From: Streptomyces olivaceoviridis
GTDB lineage: Bacteria; Actinomycetota; Actinomycetes; Streptomycetales; Streptomycetaceae
Assembly (NCBI RefSeq): GCF_014650115.1
Contig: NZ_BMUI01000002.1
Span: forward strand, 124,001 to 188,000
DNA: 64,000 nucleotides
Direction of reading: 5' to 3'
Below, in pieces: positions 56,729 through 64,000 of this stretch (positions within the stretch are counted from its first letter, which is position 1; every line of letters begins with the position of its first letter). The notes below the pieces were generated by a model that saw only the letters and a list, made by a program, of their open reading frames with translations, did not search any database and was not told the DNA's origin. Both the position numbers and the translations under genes were made by a program.

Positions 56729-57043
56729 ACGGCCCGGGGCCGCATGTGCGGTTACCCGGGCTCCCACCGGGCCCGCGGCCTCGGACCCGGTCCGGTTCCG
56801 GTGCCGCACGGCGACTTCATCCGCGACTCCGGGGACCGCCGGCGCGGCGGTGGTGGCCGTCACCGGCGGGGGCGCGGCGGGCGCGCTGCGCGCGGCCGGG
56901 CCGGACGTGCCCGGGGCGTGTCGCCGGCCGGGCACGACGGCATCCCGTCCGCACGCGACCCGCGTCCGGCGACTCGCGCGGCCCGGCCGGGTACCGCGCC
57001 GCCCCTGCGGCGACCGGGCGGGCGGCTCAGAAGATCCTCGTTC
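56729..57043. other. GC-rich stretch without recognised gene
   Basis: After the duplicated mmuM tail there are about 315 bases of very GC-rich DNA. Open frames here are short, have no ribosome sites and resemble no family I know. It separates mmuM from the remnant transporter genes on the other strand. Confidence 0.4.
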
Positions 57044-57151
57044 CTATCCGCCCGAGGATGGTGAAGGCGTGCGTGCCGTAGACGGGAGGACCGCGATGAC
57101 GGCGAGGACGAGAAGGGCGAGGGGAGCGGCCCAGGTGAGACGGATCTTCAT
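57044..57151 (-). CDS. 35-residue single-helix membrane peptide coupled to the ABC exporter remnant
   Basis: The ATG at 57151 overlaps the stop of the ABC ATPase remnant (ATGA) and has GGAAGG upstream. The 35-codon product is a basic start (MKIRLTW), one hydrophobic helix (AAPLALLVLAVIAVLPSTA) and a short Pro/Ser tail, ending TAG at 57044. It may be a genuine small membrane peptide or the first helix of a truncated permease/immunity protein from the same locus. Translation is inferred from coupling. Confidence 0.5.
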   Translation of the reverse strand: MKIRLTWAAPLALLVLAVIAVLPSTARTPSPSSGG

Positions 57152-57801
57152 GCGAGCTGCCTTCCTTTCACGGGTTCCGGTTGGGTCGTGCTTCCGACGG
57201 TCAGAACGGTGTCGCAGCGGTCGCGGACCGCGTCGTCATGGGTGGCGATGACGACGGCGCAGCCGTCCTCGCTCATCGTGCGCAGGATGTCGACGACCAG
57301 GGTGGTGTTGTCGTGGTCGAGCGCGCCGGTGGGCTCGTCGGCCAGGACGAGGGCGGGCTGCTTGACGATGAGGCGGGCCAGGGCGACGCGCTGCTGTTCG
57401 CCACCGCTGAGCCGGTGCACCTGCTCCTTCTCCCGGCCCGCCAGCCCGACGCGTCCCAGCGCGTCGGCGACGGTCGGAGCGTCGGGCCTCTTCCGCCGTG
57501 GCTTCATGGCGACTTCGAGGTTGGCCGCGACGCTCGCGTTCTCGATCAGGGCGTAGTTCTGGAAGAGGTAGCCGAGGACGTCGCGCCGGTAGTGCCGGGC
57601 GGAGCGCGGGCCGAATTCCGTGATGTCCCGGCCCTCGTGGCGGATGGCGCCGGAGCTCGGGGTGTCGAGGAGGCCGAGGCAGTTCAGCAGCGTCGACTCG
57701 GGCAGGACTCTTTCAAGCACGTAAAGGTCTGCCAAGTTCTTGGTAAGAGAACGGACTTGACGCCCGAAAAGGTGCGTGAACCCTTCATAAAGACTGCACA
57801 T
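57148..57801 (-). pseudogene. ABC transporter ATPase, lactococcin-972-type exporter, 5'-truncated
   Basis: Codons from about 57716 to 57148 match ABC ATPases of lactococcin-972-group bacteriocin exporters. They read STLLNCLGLLDTPSSGAIRH, Q-loop FQNYALIENASV, signature LSGGEQQRVALAR, Walker B ALVLADEPTGALD and H-loop ATHDD. The expected N-terminal 40 residues, including the Walker A GPSGSGK, are replaced by an unrelated, lower-GC sequence (frame open to ATG 57801). ESTLLN replaces GKSTLLN exactly at the break. Without the P-loop Lys it cannot hydrolyse ATP normally. Bacteriocin and full membrane-protein genes are absent, so this is a relic. Confidence 0.78.
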
Positions 57802-57830
57802 CTGACAGATCGTGATGTGCGGTGACCGAC
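57717..57830. other. Lower-GC insert at the break of the ABC gene
   Basis: About 110 bases here are clearly more AT-rich than their surroundings (for example CTTTCAAGCACGTAAAGG and CATAAAGACTGCACATC). They contain the palindrome CCAAGTTCTTGG (57732-57743) and an inverted repeat GCACATC/GATGTGC (57796-57820). This could be the scar of an integrated element or a foreign promoter region. No transposase or terminal repeats are visible. Confidence 0.5.
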
Positions 57831-57892
57831 GGCCGCCGACAGCCCGCCCCGCCGGAGCAACCGCCGTGGCGGGCAACGTTCTTGAAGGACCC

Positions 57893-59461
57893 TCAGCGGC
57901 GCCGGGCCGCCACCGAGCGCCGCAGACGCCGTACCGCCGCCGCCAGTTCGGCCCCCGGCGCCCGGCCCCCGGGCGCGGGGGCGGGCTCCGGGACGGCGCG
58001 AGCGGTCGGCCACAGGCCGGTCTCCGCATCCCGTGGACCGTGTACGGTATGCGGTTCCCCCTCGCCGAAGACCCGCACCGGATGGGTCGCGTCCCAGGCG
58101 GCCCAGCCGGGGTCCCCGGTGGCCGCGAACCGCACCCAGGCGGCGTGCATCGCGTCGCCCAGCTCCTGCGGAGCGCCCTCACCGGCCAGCATCCGCGACT
58201 CGGGCACGTCCCCGCTGTCGAAGACGAACCCCAGCTCCAGGGCGTGGCAGGCACCGAGGCCGGGCAGCCGGGAGGGCCACGCGAACTCGTAGAGGTGACT
58301 GGCGCCGGGGCGGGCGTCGGCGAGCCGGTGCAGCGGCACCCGCAGCAGGTGGTCGGTGACCATCTGGCCGACGATCTCGGCGGTCCCGGCGTCCGGGTGC
58401 AGCGCGCGGTAGCCGCGCGCCACCTCGTGCCCGGCGTGGCAGCGGGCCATCGCCCCGGCCAGGGCGACCGCGCCGAGCCGGTCGACGTGCTCCAGCAGTC
58501 CGCCGGGCACCAGCCACAGCCGGTACTCGTCCCGGGTCCACCCCATGAGCAGGTCGACGTCCCGGGCGGCGGCGCCGTCGGTCAGCGCCTTCAGCGGGTC
58601 GCGGGGCACGAGGTCGCCGTCCACGACGATGCCGAACGCGGGCCCGCCCAGCACCGGGCTGCTGAGCCGGCCGACCTCGGCCTGCGTGCGCAGCAGCAGT
58701 GCGCGGTCGACCTCGGCGAACGCCTCGGCGGTGGCGGGGATCTTCAGCCGGGTGGCCATCCGGCGCACCATCCGCCGTACCTTGTCGCGGTCGACGGCCT
58801 CGGGCGCGCCGCTCTGCAGGACCGCCCGCCGGATCAGGCCCCGCGTCTGGGGTGCGGCGAGGAGGACGCCGGCGCTGATGGCACCGGCCGACTGGCCGCA
58901 CAGGGTGATCCGGCCGGGGTCGCCGCCGAAGGCCCCGATCGACTCGTGCACCCAGCGCAGCGCGGCGAGCTGGTCGCGCAGGCCGGGGTTCGGGGGCGCG
59001 TCGGGGAACAGGCCGTAGCCCTCCACCCCCAGTCGGTAGTTGACCGAGACGCAGACGACCCCGTCGCGCGCGAAAGTCCTGCCGTCGTACACCGGCACCG
59101 CCGAGGAACCCCTGGTCAGCGCGCCGCCGTGCAGCCAGACCAGGACCGGGAGCCGGGCGCCGGGCCCCGGCTCGGGGGTCCACACGTTCAGGTTGAGGCA
59201 GTCGTCGCCGGGGATCACGGGGTCGGACAGGTACTGGGCGAACGCCTCGGAGTACGGCGGCTTCGGCGCGGTCGGCCCGAACGCTCCGGCGTCCCGGACC
59301 CCGTCCCAGGGCTCGGGCGGCCGGGGCGGGCGGAAGCGCAGCGGACCGAAGGGCGGGGCGGCGTACGGGATGCCCCGGAAGACCGCGATCCCCCGCTCGT
59401 ACCGGCCGCGTACGGCCCCGTGGGGCGTTCCGACCACGGGGCCCGTCTGGTCTGCCGTCAT
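57893..59461 (-). CDS. Type B carboxylesterase
   Basis: The 522-residue protein follows the carboxylesterase B family: FRGIPYAAPPFGPLRFRPP, the EDCLNLNVW-like GDDCLNLNVWTP, LVWLHGGALTRGS (oxyanion hole), the nucleophile elbow ITLCGQSAGA, and the C-terminal His in CHALELGFVFD. It hydrolyses carboxylic esters of uncertain identity. There is no signal peptide. Start ATG 59461. It lies close to the ABC remnant but on its own transcription unit. Confidence 0.92.
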   Translation of the reverse strand: MTADQTGPVVGTPHGAVRGRYERGIAVFRGIPYAAPPFGPLRFRPPRPPEPWDGVRDAGAFGPTAPKPPYSEAFAQYLSDPVIPGDDCLNLNVWTPEPGPGARLPVLVWLHGGALTRGSSAVPVYDGRTFARDGVVCVSVNYRLGVEGYGLFPDAPPNPGLRDQLAALRWVHESIGAFGGDPGRITLCGQSAGAISAGVLLAAPQTRGLIRRAVLQSGAPEAVDRDKVRRMVRRMATRLKIPATAEAFAEVDRALLLRTQAEVGRLSSPVLGGPAFGIVVDGDLVPRDPLKALTDGAAARDVDLLMGWTRDEYRLWLVPGGLLEHVDRLGAVALAGAMARCHAGHEVARGYRALHPDAGTAEIVGQMVTDHLLRVPLHRLADARPGASHLYEFAWPSRLPGLGACHALELGFVFDSGDVPESRMLAGEGAPQELGDAMHAAWVRFAATGDPGWAAWDATHPVRVFGEGEPHTVHGPRDAETGLWPTARAVPEPAPAPGGRAPGAELAAAVRRLRRSVAARRR

Positions 59462-59609
59462 CGCCCACCAGCCCTTCGCCACGCGCGCGTGCCTCGTCCC
59501 AGCAAGAGCACCATGGCATCCGGACCTATTCCGGTGCACGGGTCTGAGGCGTGGGCTGTCCGGCGTACGGCGGGGGTGACCCCGCGCCAGCGGTGATCGT
59601 TCGCCGGGC

Positions 59610-59813
59610 ATGAAGCACCCCACGCGAATCGCCGCGGCCCTCTCCGTGGCCGCGGTCGCCCTGGTCACCGCCTATGGCACGGCCCATGCCGCCTGCCGCA
59701 CCCTCGCTCCGGGACAGCAGCGCGCCACCGTGGCCTCGCCCGTCGACGAGCACGACCCGAAGGAGGACGTCGAGCTCGACGAGAACGGCCGTCCCGACCT
59801 CAAGGAGGACTGA
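59610..59813 (+). CDS. Small secreted protein of unknown function
   Basis: The 67-residue product has a clear signal peptide (MKHPTRIAAALSVAAVALVT, cleavage near AHA) and a mature part of about 40 residues rich in Asp/Glu/Lys (DEHDPKEDVELDENGRPDLK) with a single Cys. It resembles no family known to me. The acidic tail could bind cations. A terminator follows at 59850-59887. Confidence 0.7.
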   Translation: MKHPTRIAAALSVAAVALVTAYGTAHAACRTLAPGQQRATVASPVDEHDPKEDVELDENGRPDLKED

Positions 59814-59849
59814 GTCCGGCGACCGGACGCCGGGAACCGGTGCAACCGT

Positions 59850-59887
59850 GACGGCCGGGCGCCTCCCGCAGGGGGTGCCCGGCCGTC
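59850..59887. terminator. Bidirectional terminator between small secreted-protein genes
   Basis: GACGGCCGGGC (59850-59860) pairs perfectly with GCCCGGCCGTC (59877-59887) over a 16-base loop. It lies between two convergent small genes and can serve both. Confidence 0.7.
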
Positions 59888-59905
59888 GTGTCGTCCGGTG
59901 GCCGC

Positions 59906-60160
59906 TCAGTCCTCCTCGCCCCGGTCGGCCCCGACGAGTGCCTCGACCACGTCCACGGCGCTGCCGTCGTGGTCGCTGCCGGCGGTGCCGCTGCCGGTCT
60001 GGAGGTTGGCCGCGCGATCGACTTCGAGCCATGAGTCGGCGTGGGAGTTGTCGATCACGGTGATCAGGCCCCCGGACGCGACGGCGGGTACGGCACCGGC
60101 CCCGAGGAGCACGGCGGCCACCGCCGTGGCCATGCCGAGCCGCGGTACGGCACCGCTCAC
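59906..60160 (-). CDS. Small secreted protein coupled to the PEP-mutase-like gene
   Basis: The 84-residue product has a signal peptide (GMATAVAAVLLGAGAVPAVA, cleavage near VASG) and a mature part of about 55 residues that is Asp/Ser-rich and hydrophilic (VIDNSHADSWLEVDRAANLQ). GTG 60160 overlaps the stop of the upstream gene (GTGA), so it is translated together with the PEP-mutase-like enzyme. The function is unknown. Confidence 0.65.
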   Translation of the reverse strand: MSGAVPRLGMATAVAAVLLGAGAVPAVASGGLITVIDNSHADSWLEVDRAANLQTGSGTAGSDHDGSAVDVVEALVGADRGEED

Positions 60161-61020
60161 ACGCCCACGCCCTCGGGGGTGAGCCGCTCGCGGGCGATGT
60201 TGCGCTCCAGCAGGCTGGTGGAGGCCTTCACGCCGACGCCGCTCGCCGGGTCCACCTCGGGCAGCCGGCCGTCGGCCGCCTTCAGGCCGGCGAGCGCGGA
60301 GTCCATCGCCTCGTGCGCGGCGAACAGGCACGGGGTGCTGTAGATGGCGACGTCCACGCCGAGGTCGGACAGCTCGCCGAGCGACAGCCGGGGCGACTTG
60401 CCGCCGGCGATCTGGTTGAACAGCAGCGGCTTGCCCCCGACGACCTCACGGATCCGCTTGATCCACTCGACGCTGCGCACCCCGTCGACCAGCACCACGT
60501 CGGCGTCGGTGGCCGCGAGCCGTTCGGCGCGGTGCAGGATGTCGTGCTCGTCGGTGGCGTCCGTGCGGGCGACCACGACCAGGTCCTTGCGGGTCTCCAG
60601 GACCTTGTGCAGCTTCTCCAGGTATTCCTCCAGGGGCAGTACCTGCTTGCCGTCGGCGTGGCCGCAGCGGCGGGGCCGCTTCTGGTCCTCCAGGATCACC
60701 CCGGAGGCGCCGATGCGCTCCAGTCCCTCGACGACGTGACAGGCGACCTCGGGGTCGACGTACCCGTCGTCGATGTCGACCAGCAGATGGTGGTGGGGGA
60801 ACGCGCCGCGCAGCCGCTGGACGAAGGCCACCATGTCCGGCCAGGCGATGAATCCGATGTCCGGCAGTCCGTAGTACGAGGCCGCGAAGCCGAAGCCCGA
60901 TACGAACATCCCGTCATAGTGCTTGGCCGCGATCGACGCCGAGTACATGTCGTACACGCCGATCAGCGGCGTGGTTCCGGGACCGGCGATGCGTTCGCGC
61001 AGCTTATTACCGTAGGTCAA
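60157..61020 (-). CDS. Isocitrate lyase/PEP mutase family enzyme (carboxyPEP mutase-like)
   Basis: The 287-residue TIM-barrel enzyme has GVYDMYSASIAAKHYDGMFV, metal-binding VDIDDGYVDPE, and the gating-loop motif ILEDQKRPRRCGHADGK. The Cys-Gly-His of that loop is typical of 2-methylisocitrate lyases and carboxyPEP mutases, not of true PEP mutase. VARTDATDEHD follows. It probably cleaves a C-C bond of a methylisocitrate-like or related acid. No phosphonate-pathway genes (Ppd, PntC) are near. The downstream small secreted-protein gene overlaps it. Confidence 0.88.
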   Translation of the reverse strand: MTYGNKLRERIAGPGTTPLIGVYDMYSASIAAKHYDGMFVSGFGFAASYYGLPDIGFIAWPDMVAFVQRLRGAFPHHHLLVDIDDGYVDPEVACHVVEGLERIGASGVILEDQKRPRRCGHADGKQVLPLEEYLEKLHKVLETRKDLVVVARTDATDEHDILHRAERLAATDADVVLVDGVRSVEWIKRIREVVGGKPLLFNQIAGGKSPRLSLGELSDLGVDVAIYSTPCLFAAHEAMDSALAGLKAADGRLPEVDPASGVGVKASTSLLERNIARERLTPEGVGV

Positions 61021-61100
61021 GGTCCGGCTCCTCCTGTGGGTGGGTGACGCGGGGCGGAAGGGGACCGCCGCGTCTCGACGCCCTTTGCCAAGACAAGAGC

Positions 61101-61121
61101 ATCTCTAGATAGTCACGTGAC
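61101..61121 (-). promoter_or_regulatory. Dyads upstream of the PEP-mutase-like gene
   Basis: ATCT-CT-AGAT (61101-61110) is followed by the 10-bp palindrome GTCACGTGAC (61112-61121), about 80-100 bases upstream of the gene start at 61020. They are candidate operators; no consensus is recognised. Confidence 0.35.
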
Positions 61122-61179
61122 CTTCCCCCTACGCCAGCTTTACTCACTCCAACGGCGCAACCGGTTCACCGCAGAAACG

Positions 61180-61836
61180 TCACTGGGCGGCCGTTGCCGC
61201 CCAGGTGAGGCCGCCGTTCAGGTGGGCCAGGAAGACCGGGTCGCGGTAGGCGTCGGCGGCATGACCGAGGGCCGTGTAGAACACCCGTCCGCCTGCGGGA
61301 CCCCGCTCGTAACACCAGGCCAGCGGATGGTCCGCGCCCATCCCGCCGCCGTCGTACGACGTCTCGTCGGCGCGCAGCAGCACGCGTGCCCCGCCGCTCG
61401 GGGCGTGGTCGAAGTCGTACCACTCGTCGGTGAACTCCCAGACGGACGGCAGCCGCCGGGTCGCGGGGTGGGCGGGGTCGGCGACGAGGGCCCGGCCCGG
61501 CTGGTAGGCGGGGTGCCGGGTGAAGCGGGCGCCGAGGAGTTCGCCGTAGTACGGCCACCCGTACTCGGTGCAGGCCGCCGCGTGCACCCCGGCGAAGCCG
61601 CCGCCCGACCGGATGTACCGCTCCAGCCGCTCGCGTCCGGCCGGGGTCAGCACGTCCCCGCTGGTGGAGAGGAAGACCACGGCCGCGAACCCGTCCAGCG
61701 GCCGTTCCAGGTCCGCGGGGTCCTCGGTGTGCTCGACGGCGAACCCGCCCAGCGCCCGGACGGCGGCGACCGCGTCCGGGATGGAGTCGTGGCGGTAGTC
61801 GGTGGTGCGGGTGCAGAGGAGGAGACGAGGAGGCAT
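61180..61836 (-). CDS. ThuA-family protein
   Basis: The 218-residue protein has the ThuA/class I glutamine-amidotransferase-like fold with LLLCTRTTDYRHDSIPDAVA, GGGFAGVHAAACTEYGWPYY and GRVFYTALGHAADAYRDPVF. ThuA proteins take part in trehalose and related sugar metabolism, with a Cys or His site of uncertain mechanism. The ATG at 61836 was chosen because homologues begin with the -LLCT- strand. No partner sugar genes are adjacent. Confidence 0.88.
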   Translation of the reverse strand: MPPRLLLCTRTTDYRHDSIPDAVAAVRALGGFAVEHTEDPADLERPLDGFAAVVFLSTSGDVLTPAGRERLERYIRSGGGFAGVHAAACTEYGWPYYGELLGARFTRHPAYQPGRALVADPAHPATRRLPSVWEFTDEWYDFDHAPSGGARVLLRADETSYDGGGMGADHPLAWCYERGPAGGRVFYTALGHAADAYRDPVFLAHLNGGLTWAATAAQ

Positions 61837-61925
61837 GCCACGGGACTCCAGGCGCACGCCCGACGGCCCGGCAGGGCGGTCCGCCGTGCCCTGGCCCGGC
61901 ACCGTCGGGTCAGCAGACGTTCTCC

Positions 61926-62498
61926 TCAACGGCCTTCGCCCACGCTGTTGTCGGGCGCTCCGTCGCCGTACGACGGCAGGTCACCGCGCCGCACCGGTAC
62001 CGTCGCCGTGGGGGCCGGCGGCAACAGCGCGGCGAGCTCCGCCGGCGCGGGACGGTGGACGGCGTCCGCGGCGCCGCGGAGCACGTCGGCCGCGACCTTC
62101 TCGCCGCTGATCCGCACCACCCGGCCCTTCGCCGGTGCCACGCAGGTGTAGCCCTCCGGGCAGTCGGCCGCGCTGCCCCGCTCGGCGTAGAGGTGGAGCA
62201 CGGCGCCGTTCTTCGCCCAGTACGCGGCGGAGAAGCCGTCGTCGCCGTTCACGCCGACGGACTGCTGCGCGAGCGTGAAGCCGGGTACGTCGGTGACGTA
62301 GACGAGTTCGGGCGCGATGCCCAACGCACGCAGCCTGGCGTCCAGTTCGACGCGCGGCACGCGCGGGGACGCCGGGTCCCGGGCATCGGCGGACGCCGGA
62401 CCCCGGGTGTCACCGGTGTCCGCCTTCTCGGTGCCGCACGCCGTGAGCAGCGCGGGGAGGAGCAGGAGCAGCGGCAGGACGCGTGCGGTACGGATCAC
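61926..62498 (-). CDS. Hypothetical lipoprotein
   Basis: The 190-residue product has a basic start, a hydrophobic core and a lipobox (VLPLLLLLPALLTACG, Cys about 21). A Gly/Ser/Pro-rich linker follows, then a compact domain with two Cys (DCPEGYTCVAPAKG) that could form a disulfide. The longer open frame upstream of GTG 62498 lacks lipoprotein features, so this start is preferred. The role is unknown. Confidence 0.7.
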   Translation of the reverse strand: MIRTARVLPLLLLLPALLTACGTEKADTGDTRGPASADARDPASPRVPRVELDARLRALGIAPELVYVTDVPGFTLAQQSVGVNGDDGFSAAYWAKNGAVLHLYAERGSAADCPEGYTCVAPAKGRVVRISGEKVAADVLRGAADAVHRPAPAELAALLPPAPTATVPVRRGDLPSYGDGAPDNSVGEGR

Positions 62499-62559
62499 GC
62501 GCCCATGGTGCCGCACGGGCGTTCCCGGGGACGGTCCCGTTCCCGTAACCTCCTGCGCG

Positions 62560-62811
62560 ATGAACGCGATTCCGCCGCTGCTGGACCATCTCGTCCTGGC
62601 CACGCCCGACCTGGGCGCGACGGTCACCGCGTTCGCGCGGCGGACCGGGGTCACCCCGGCGCCCGGCGGGGTCCACCTCGGGCTGGGTACGCGCAACCAC
62701 CTGGTGGGGCTGGGCGGCCCGAGCTACCTGGAGATCCTCGGGCCCGATCCGGAGCAGCCCGAGCCTTCCGGGCCGCGGCCGTTCGGCGTCGACCGGCTGG
62801 CCGGGCCGCCC
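62560..62811 (+). pseudogene. VOC/glyoxalase-like fragment (N-terminal part only)
   Basis: From the ATG at 62560 the frame begins like glyoxalase-fold proteins (LLDHLVLATPDLGATVTAFA, then GGVHLGLGTRNHLVGLGG, SYLEILGPDP). Similarity stops after PFGVDRLAG, near 62811. About two thirds of the expected protein is absent and the frame runs on through the next gene as low-complexity sequence. It is a truncated relic. Confidence 0.65.
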
Positions 62812-62893
62812 GGAGCCGGGTCCGCGCCCGTGCCCGCCACCGGTGTCCGATTCCTTCAAGACCGGCTGACCGCCCGCTGCCTACGGTGGCCGC

Positions 62894-63298
62894 ATGACCG
62901 TACGATTCGCCGTGATCGGCCTGGTCGCCTCCGACCTGGCCGCCTCCCTCGCCTTCTACCGCCGCCTCGGGCTGGTCTTCCCCGACGGAGCCGAGGACCA
63001 GCCGCATGTCGAGGCCGAACTGCCCGGCGGGCTGGTGCTCGCCCTGGACACCGAGGAGACCATCCGCTCCTTCCATCCCGGCTGGCGGCCGTCCGCCGGC
63101 GGAGGGCGGGTCGCGCTCGCCTTCCGCTGCGACTCCCCCGCCGAGGTCGACGCCCGCTACGAGGACCTGGTGGCCGCCGGTCACCACGGGGAACTGGGGC
63201 CGTGGGACGCCTTCTGGGGGCAGCGGTACGCCACCGTGCACGACCCCGACGGCAACGCGGTCGACCTGTTCGCCCCGCTACCCGCGCCCGGCGAGTAG
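62894..63298 (+). CDS. VOC-family protein
   Basis: The 134-residue protein has the glyoxalase/bleomycin-resistance fold: VRFAVIGLVASDLAASLAFY, metal-ligand positions in HVEAELPGGLVLALD and HDPDGNAVDLFAP. Such small proteins bind metals or small toxic compounds. Start ATG 62894. The 3' end overlaps the opposite-strand AraC gene by 21 bases. Confidence 0.85.
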   Translation: MTVRFAVIGLVASDLAASLAFYRRLGLVFPDGAEDQPHVEAELPGGLVLALDTEETIRSFHPGWRPSAGGGRVALAFRCDSPAEVDARYEDLVAAGHHGELGPWDAFWGQRYATVHDPDGNAVDLFAPLPAPGE

Positions 63299-63967
63299 TT
63301 CCCCGAGCGGCATCCCCGCCAGTTCCCGCACCTCGCGCGCCAGATGGGGCTGGTCCGCATAGCCCGCGCGGACCGCCGTCTCCGCGTACGGCGTCCCGGA
63401 GCGGGCCAGGGCCAGCGCCCGCTGGAGGCGCAGGACGCGGGCCAGGGTCTTCGGACCGTACCCGAAGGCGGTCAGGCAGCGGCGGTGCAGCCGGCGTTCG
63501 CCGAGGCCAAGTGCGGCGGCCGTCGCGGCCACCGTGCGGCCCTCGTCCAGGCACTCCACCACCCGGCGCAGCAGCGGGTCCGGGGCACCCGCCTCCGCCG
63601 CCCGGTCGAGGGCGATGTCCTCCAGTGCGCTCGCCGGGTCGGGGGCCGCCGCGACCCGGTCTCTCAGCCGGCGGACGCTCGCGGCGGGCCAGAGGTCCGC
63701 CAACTCCACGCGGAGGTCGCGCAGTTCATGCGCAGGAACGCCGAGCAGCGCGGGCGCGGTGCCGGGGAAGAAGCGGATGCCCGCCCACGAACGCGCCGGG
63801 CCCTCGGGGAGGTAGGGGCGAGTGTCGGGACCGGCTACCAGCAGCCGCCCCTCGCTCCACAGCAGGTCCATGCACCCATCGGGCAACACGGGCCGGGCAG
63901 CGACACCGACCGGGGAGTTCCTCCACACGACCGCACCGGCCAACCGGGACACCCGCTCCACATACAC
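63278..63967 (-). CDS. AraC-family transcriptional regulator
   Basis: The 229-residue protein has a short N-terminal sensing part (VLPDGCMDLLWSEGRLLVAG) and a C-terminal AraC double helix-turn-helix (VAATAAALGLGERRLHRRCL, then ALARSGTPYAETAVRAGYAD). The N-terminal PDGCMDL motif is shared by a subfamily of DUF6597-like AraC regulators. The VOC gene that it converges with is a plausible functional neighbour. Its start at 63967 leaves only 33 bases before the window ends. Confidence 0.88.
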   Translation of the reverse strand: MYVERVSRLAGAVVWRNSPVGVAARPVLPDGCMDLLWSEGRLLVAGPDTRPYLPEGPARSWAGIRFFPGTAPALLGVPAHELRDLRVELADLWPAASVRRLRDRVAAAPDPASALEDIALDRAAEAGAPDPLLRRVVECLDEGRTVAATAAALGLGERRLHRRCLTAFGYGPKTLARVLRLQRALALARSGTPYAETAVRAGYADQPHLAREVRELAGMPLGELLAGRG

Positions 63968-64000
63968 GACGGCCAGCGTACGCCGCCCGCGGATACCTTC

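Noticed and set aside
57717..57830. Insertion sequence at the ABC gene break
   Set aside because: No transposase, no terminal inverted repeats and no target duplication could be seen; kept only as a lower-GC scar.
59610..59813. Lanthipeptide or other RiPP precursor
   Set aside because: It has a standard signal peptide, a single Cys and no modifying enzyme nearby.
60157..61020. Phosphonate biosynthesis start (PEP mutase)
   Set aside because: The loop motif has the Cys-Gly-His of lyases/carboxyPEP mutases and no phosphonopyruvate decarboxylase is present.

Overview
The window is high-GC actinobacterial chromosome, almost certainly Streptomyces. The evidence is very GC-rich third positions with long shadow frames opposite real genes, GTG/TTG starts with AGGAGG-type ribosome sites, an actinobacterial iron box, an alditol oxidase of the Streptomyces type, a DUF2637 protein, a PknG-like kinase and many LuxR/GntR/PucR/ROK/AraC regulators. 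No rRNA, tRNA, CRISPR array or intact mobile element was seen.

Layout. 1-3.7 kb: the end of a large LuxR regulator, a secreted trypsin with a strong terminator, a decayed winged-helix gene and a patatin phospholipase. 3.7-11.8 kb: a tightly coupled minus-strand operon (intracellular trypsin-like protease, PknG-like kinase, VWA protein, four-TM membrane protein, membrane-anchored solute-binding protein). It looks like an expanded relative of the mycobacterial PknG-GlnX-GlnH nutrient-sensing system and is the best candidate here for an under-described system. 11.9-15 kb: a deacetylase lipoprotein behind a perfect palindrome, a DUF2278 protein, an SRPBCC protein and a LysE exporter. 15-23.8 kb: purine catabolism (XdhC, NCS2 permease, three-subunit molybdenum hydroxylase, divergent PucR). 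23.9-28.6 kb: a TPR-like protein, GntR regulator, iron-boxed FhuF-like protein, DUF2637 protein and an ATP-binding anti-sigma-type kinase.

28.9-42.4 kb: PoxB, a PP2C-like protein that has lost metal ligands, a TrmB/LuxR regulator, a secreted SGNH hydrolase, an alkylation-repair pair (Ogt and an Ada-AlkA fusion), RsgA, a 23-residue peptide gene, a sigma/anti-sigma/CBM2 fusion protein, a radical SAM protein with an odd cysteine spacing, and a 2-hydroxyacid dehydrogenase. 42.5-48.7 kb: AldO, a ROK regulator and a decaying galactan locus (internally deleted GH30 remnant and a GH2 beta-galactosidase with two compensating-type frameshifts). 48.7-56.5 kb: a membrane protein, TetR regulator with alpha/beta hydrolase, a PEP-mutase-superfamily protein whose 3' end runs into that hydrolase, DUF2264 and GH43 enzymes, and homocysteine methyltransferase MmuM with a duplicated tail. 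56.5-64 kb: the remnant of a lactococcin-972-type ABC exporter, a carboxylesterase, small secreted proteins, a carboxyPEP-mutase-like enzyme, a ThuA protein, a lipoprotein, two VOC genes (one a fragment) and an AraC regulator.

Two themes stand out: the five-gene PknG-type operon, and an unusual density of broken genes. The broken genes are a winged-helix protein, GH30, GH2, the MmuM tail, an ABC exporter and a VOC fragment. Three of the lesions are one-base changes in G or C runs and could be assembly errors.
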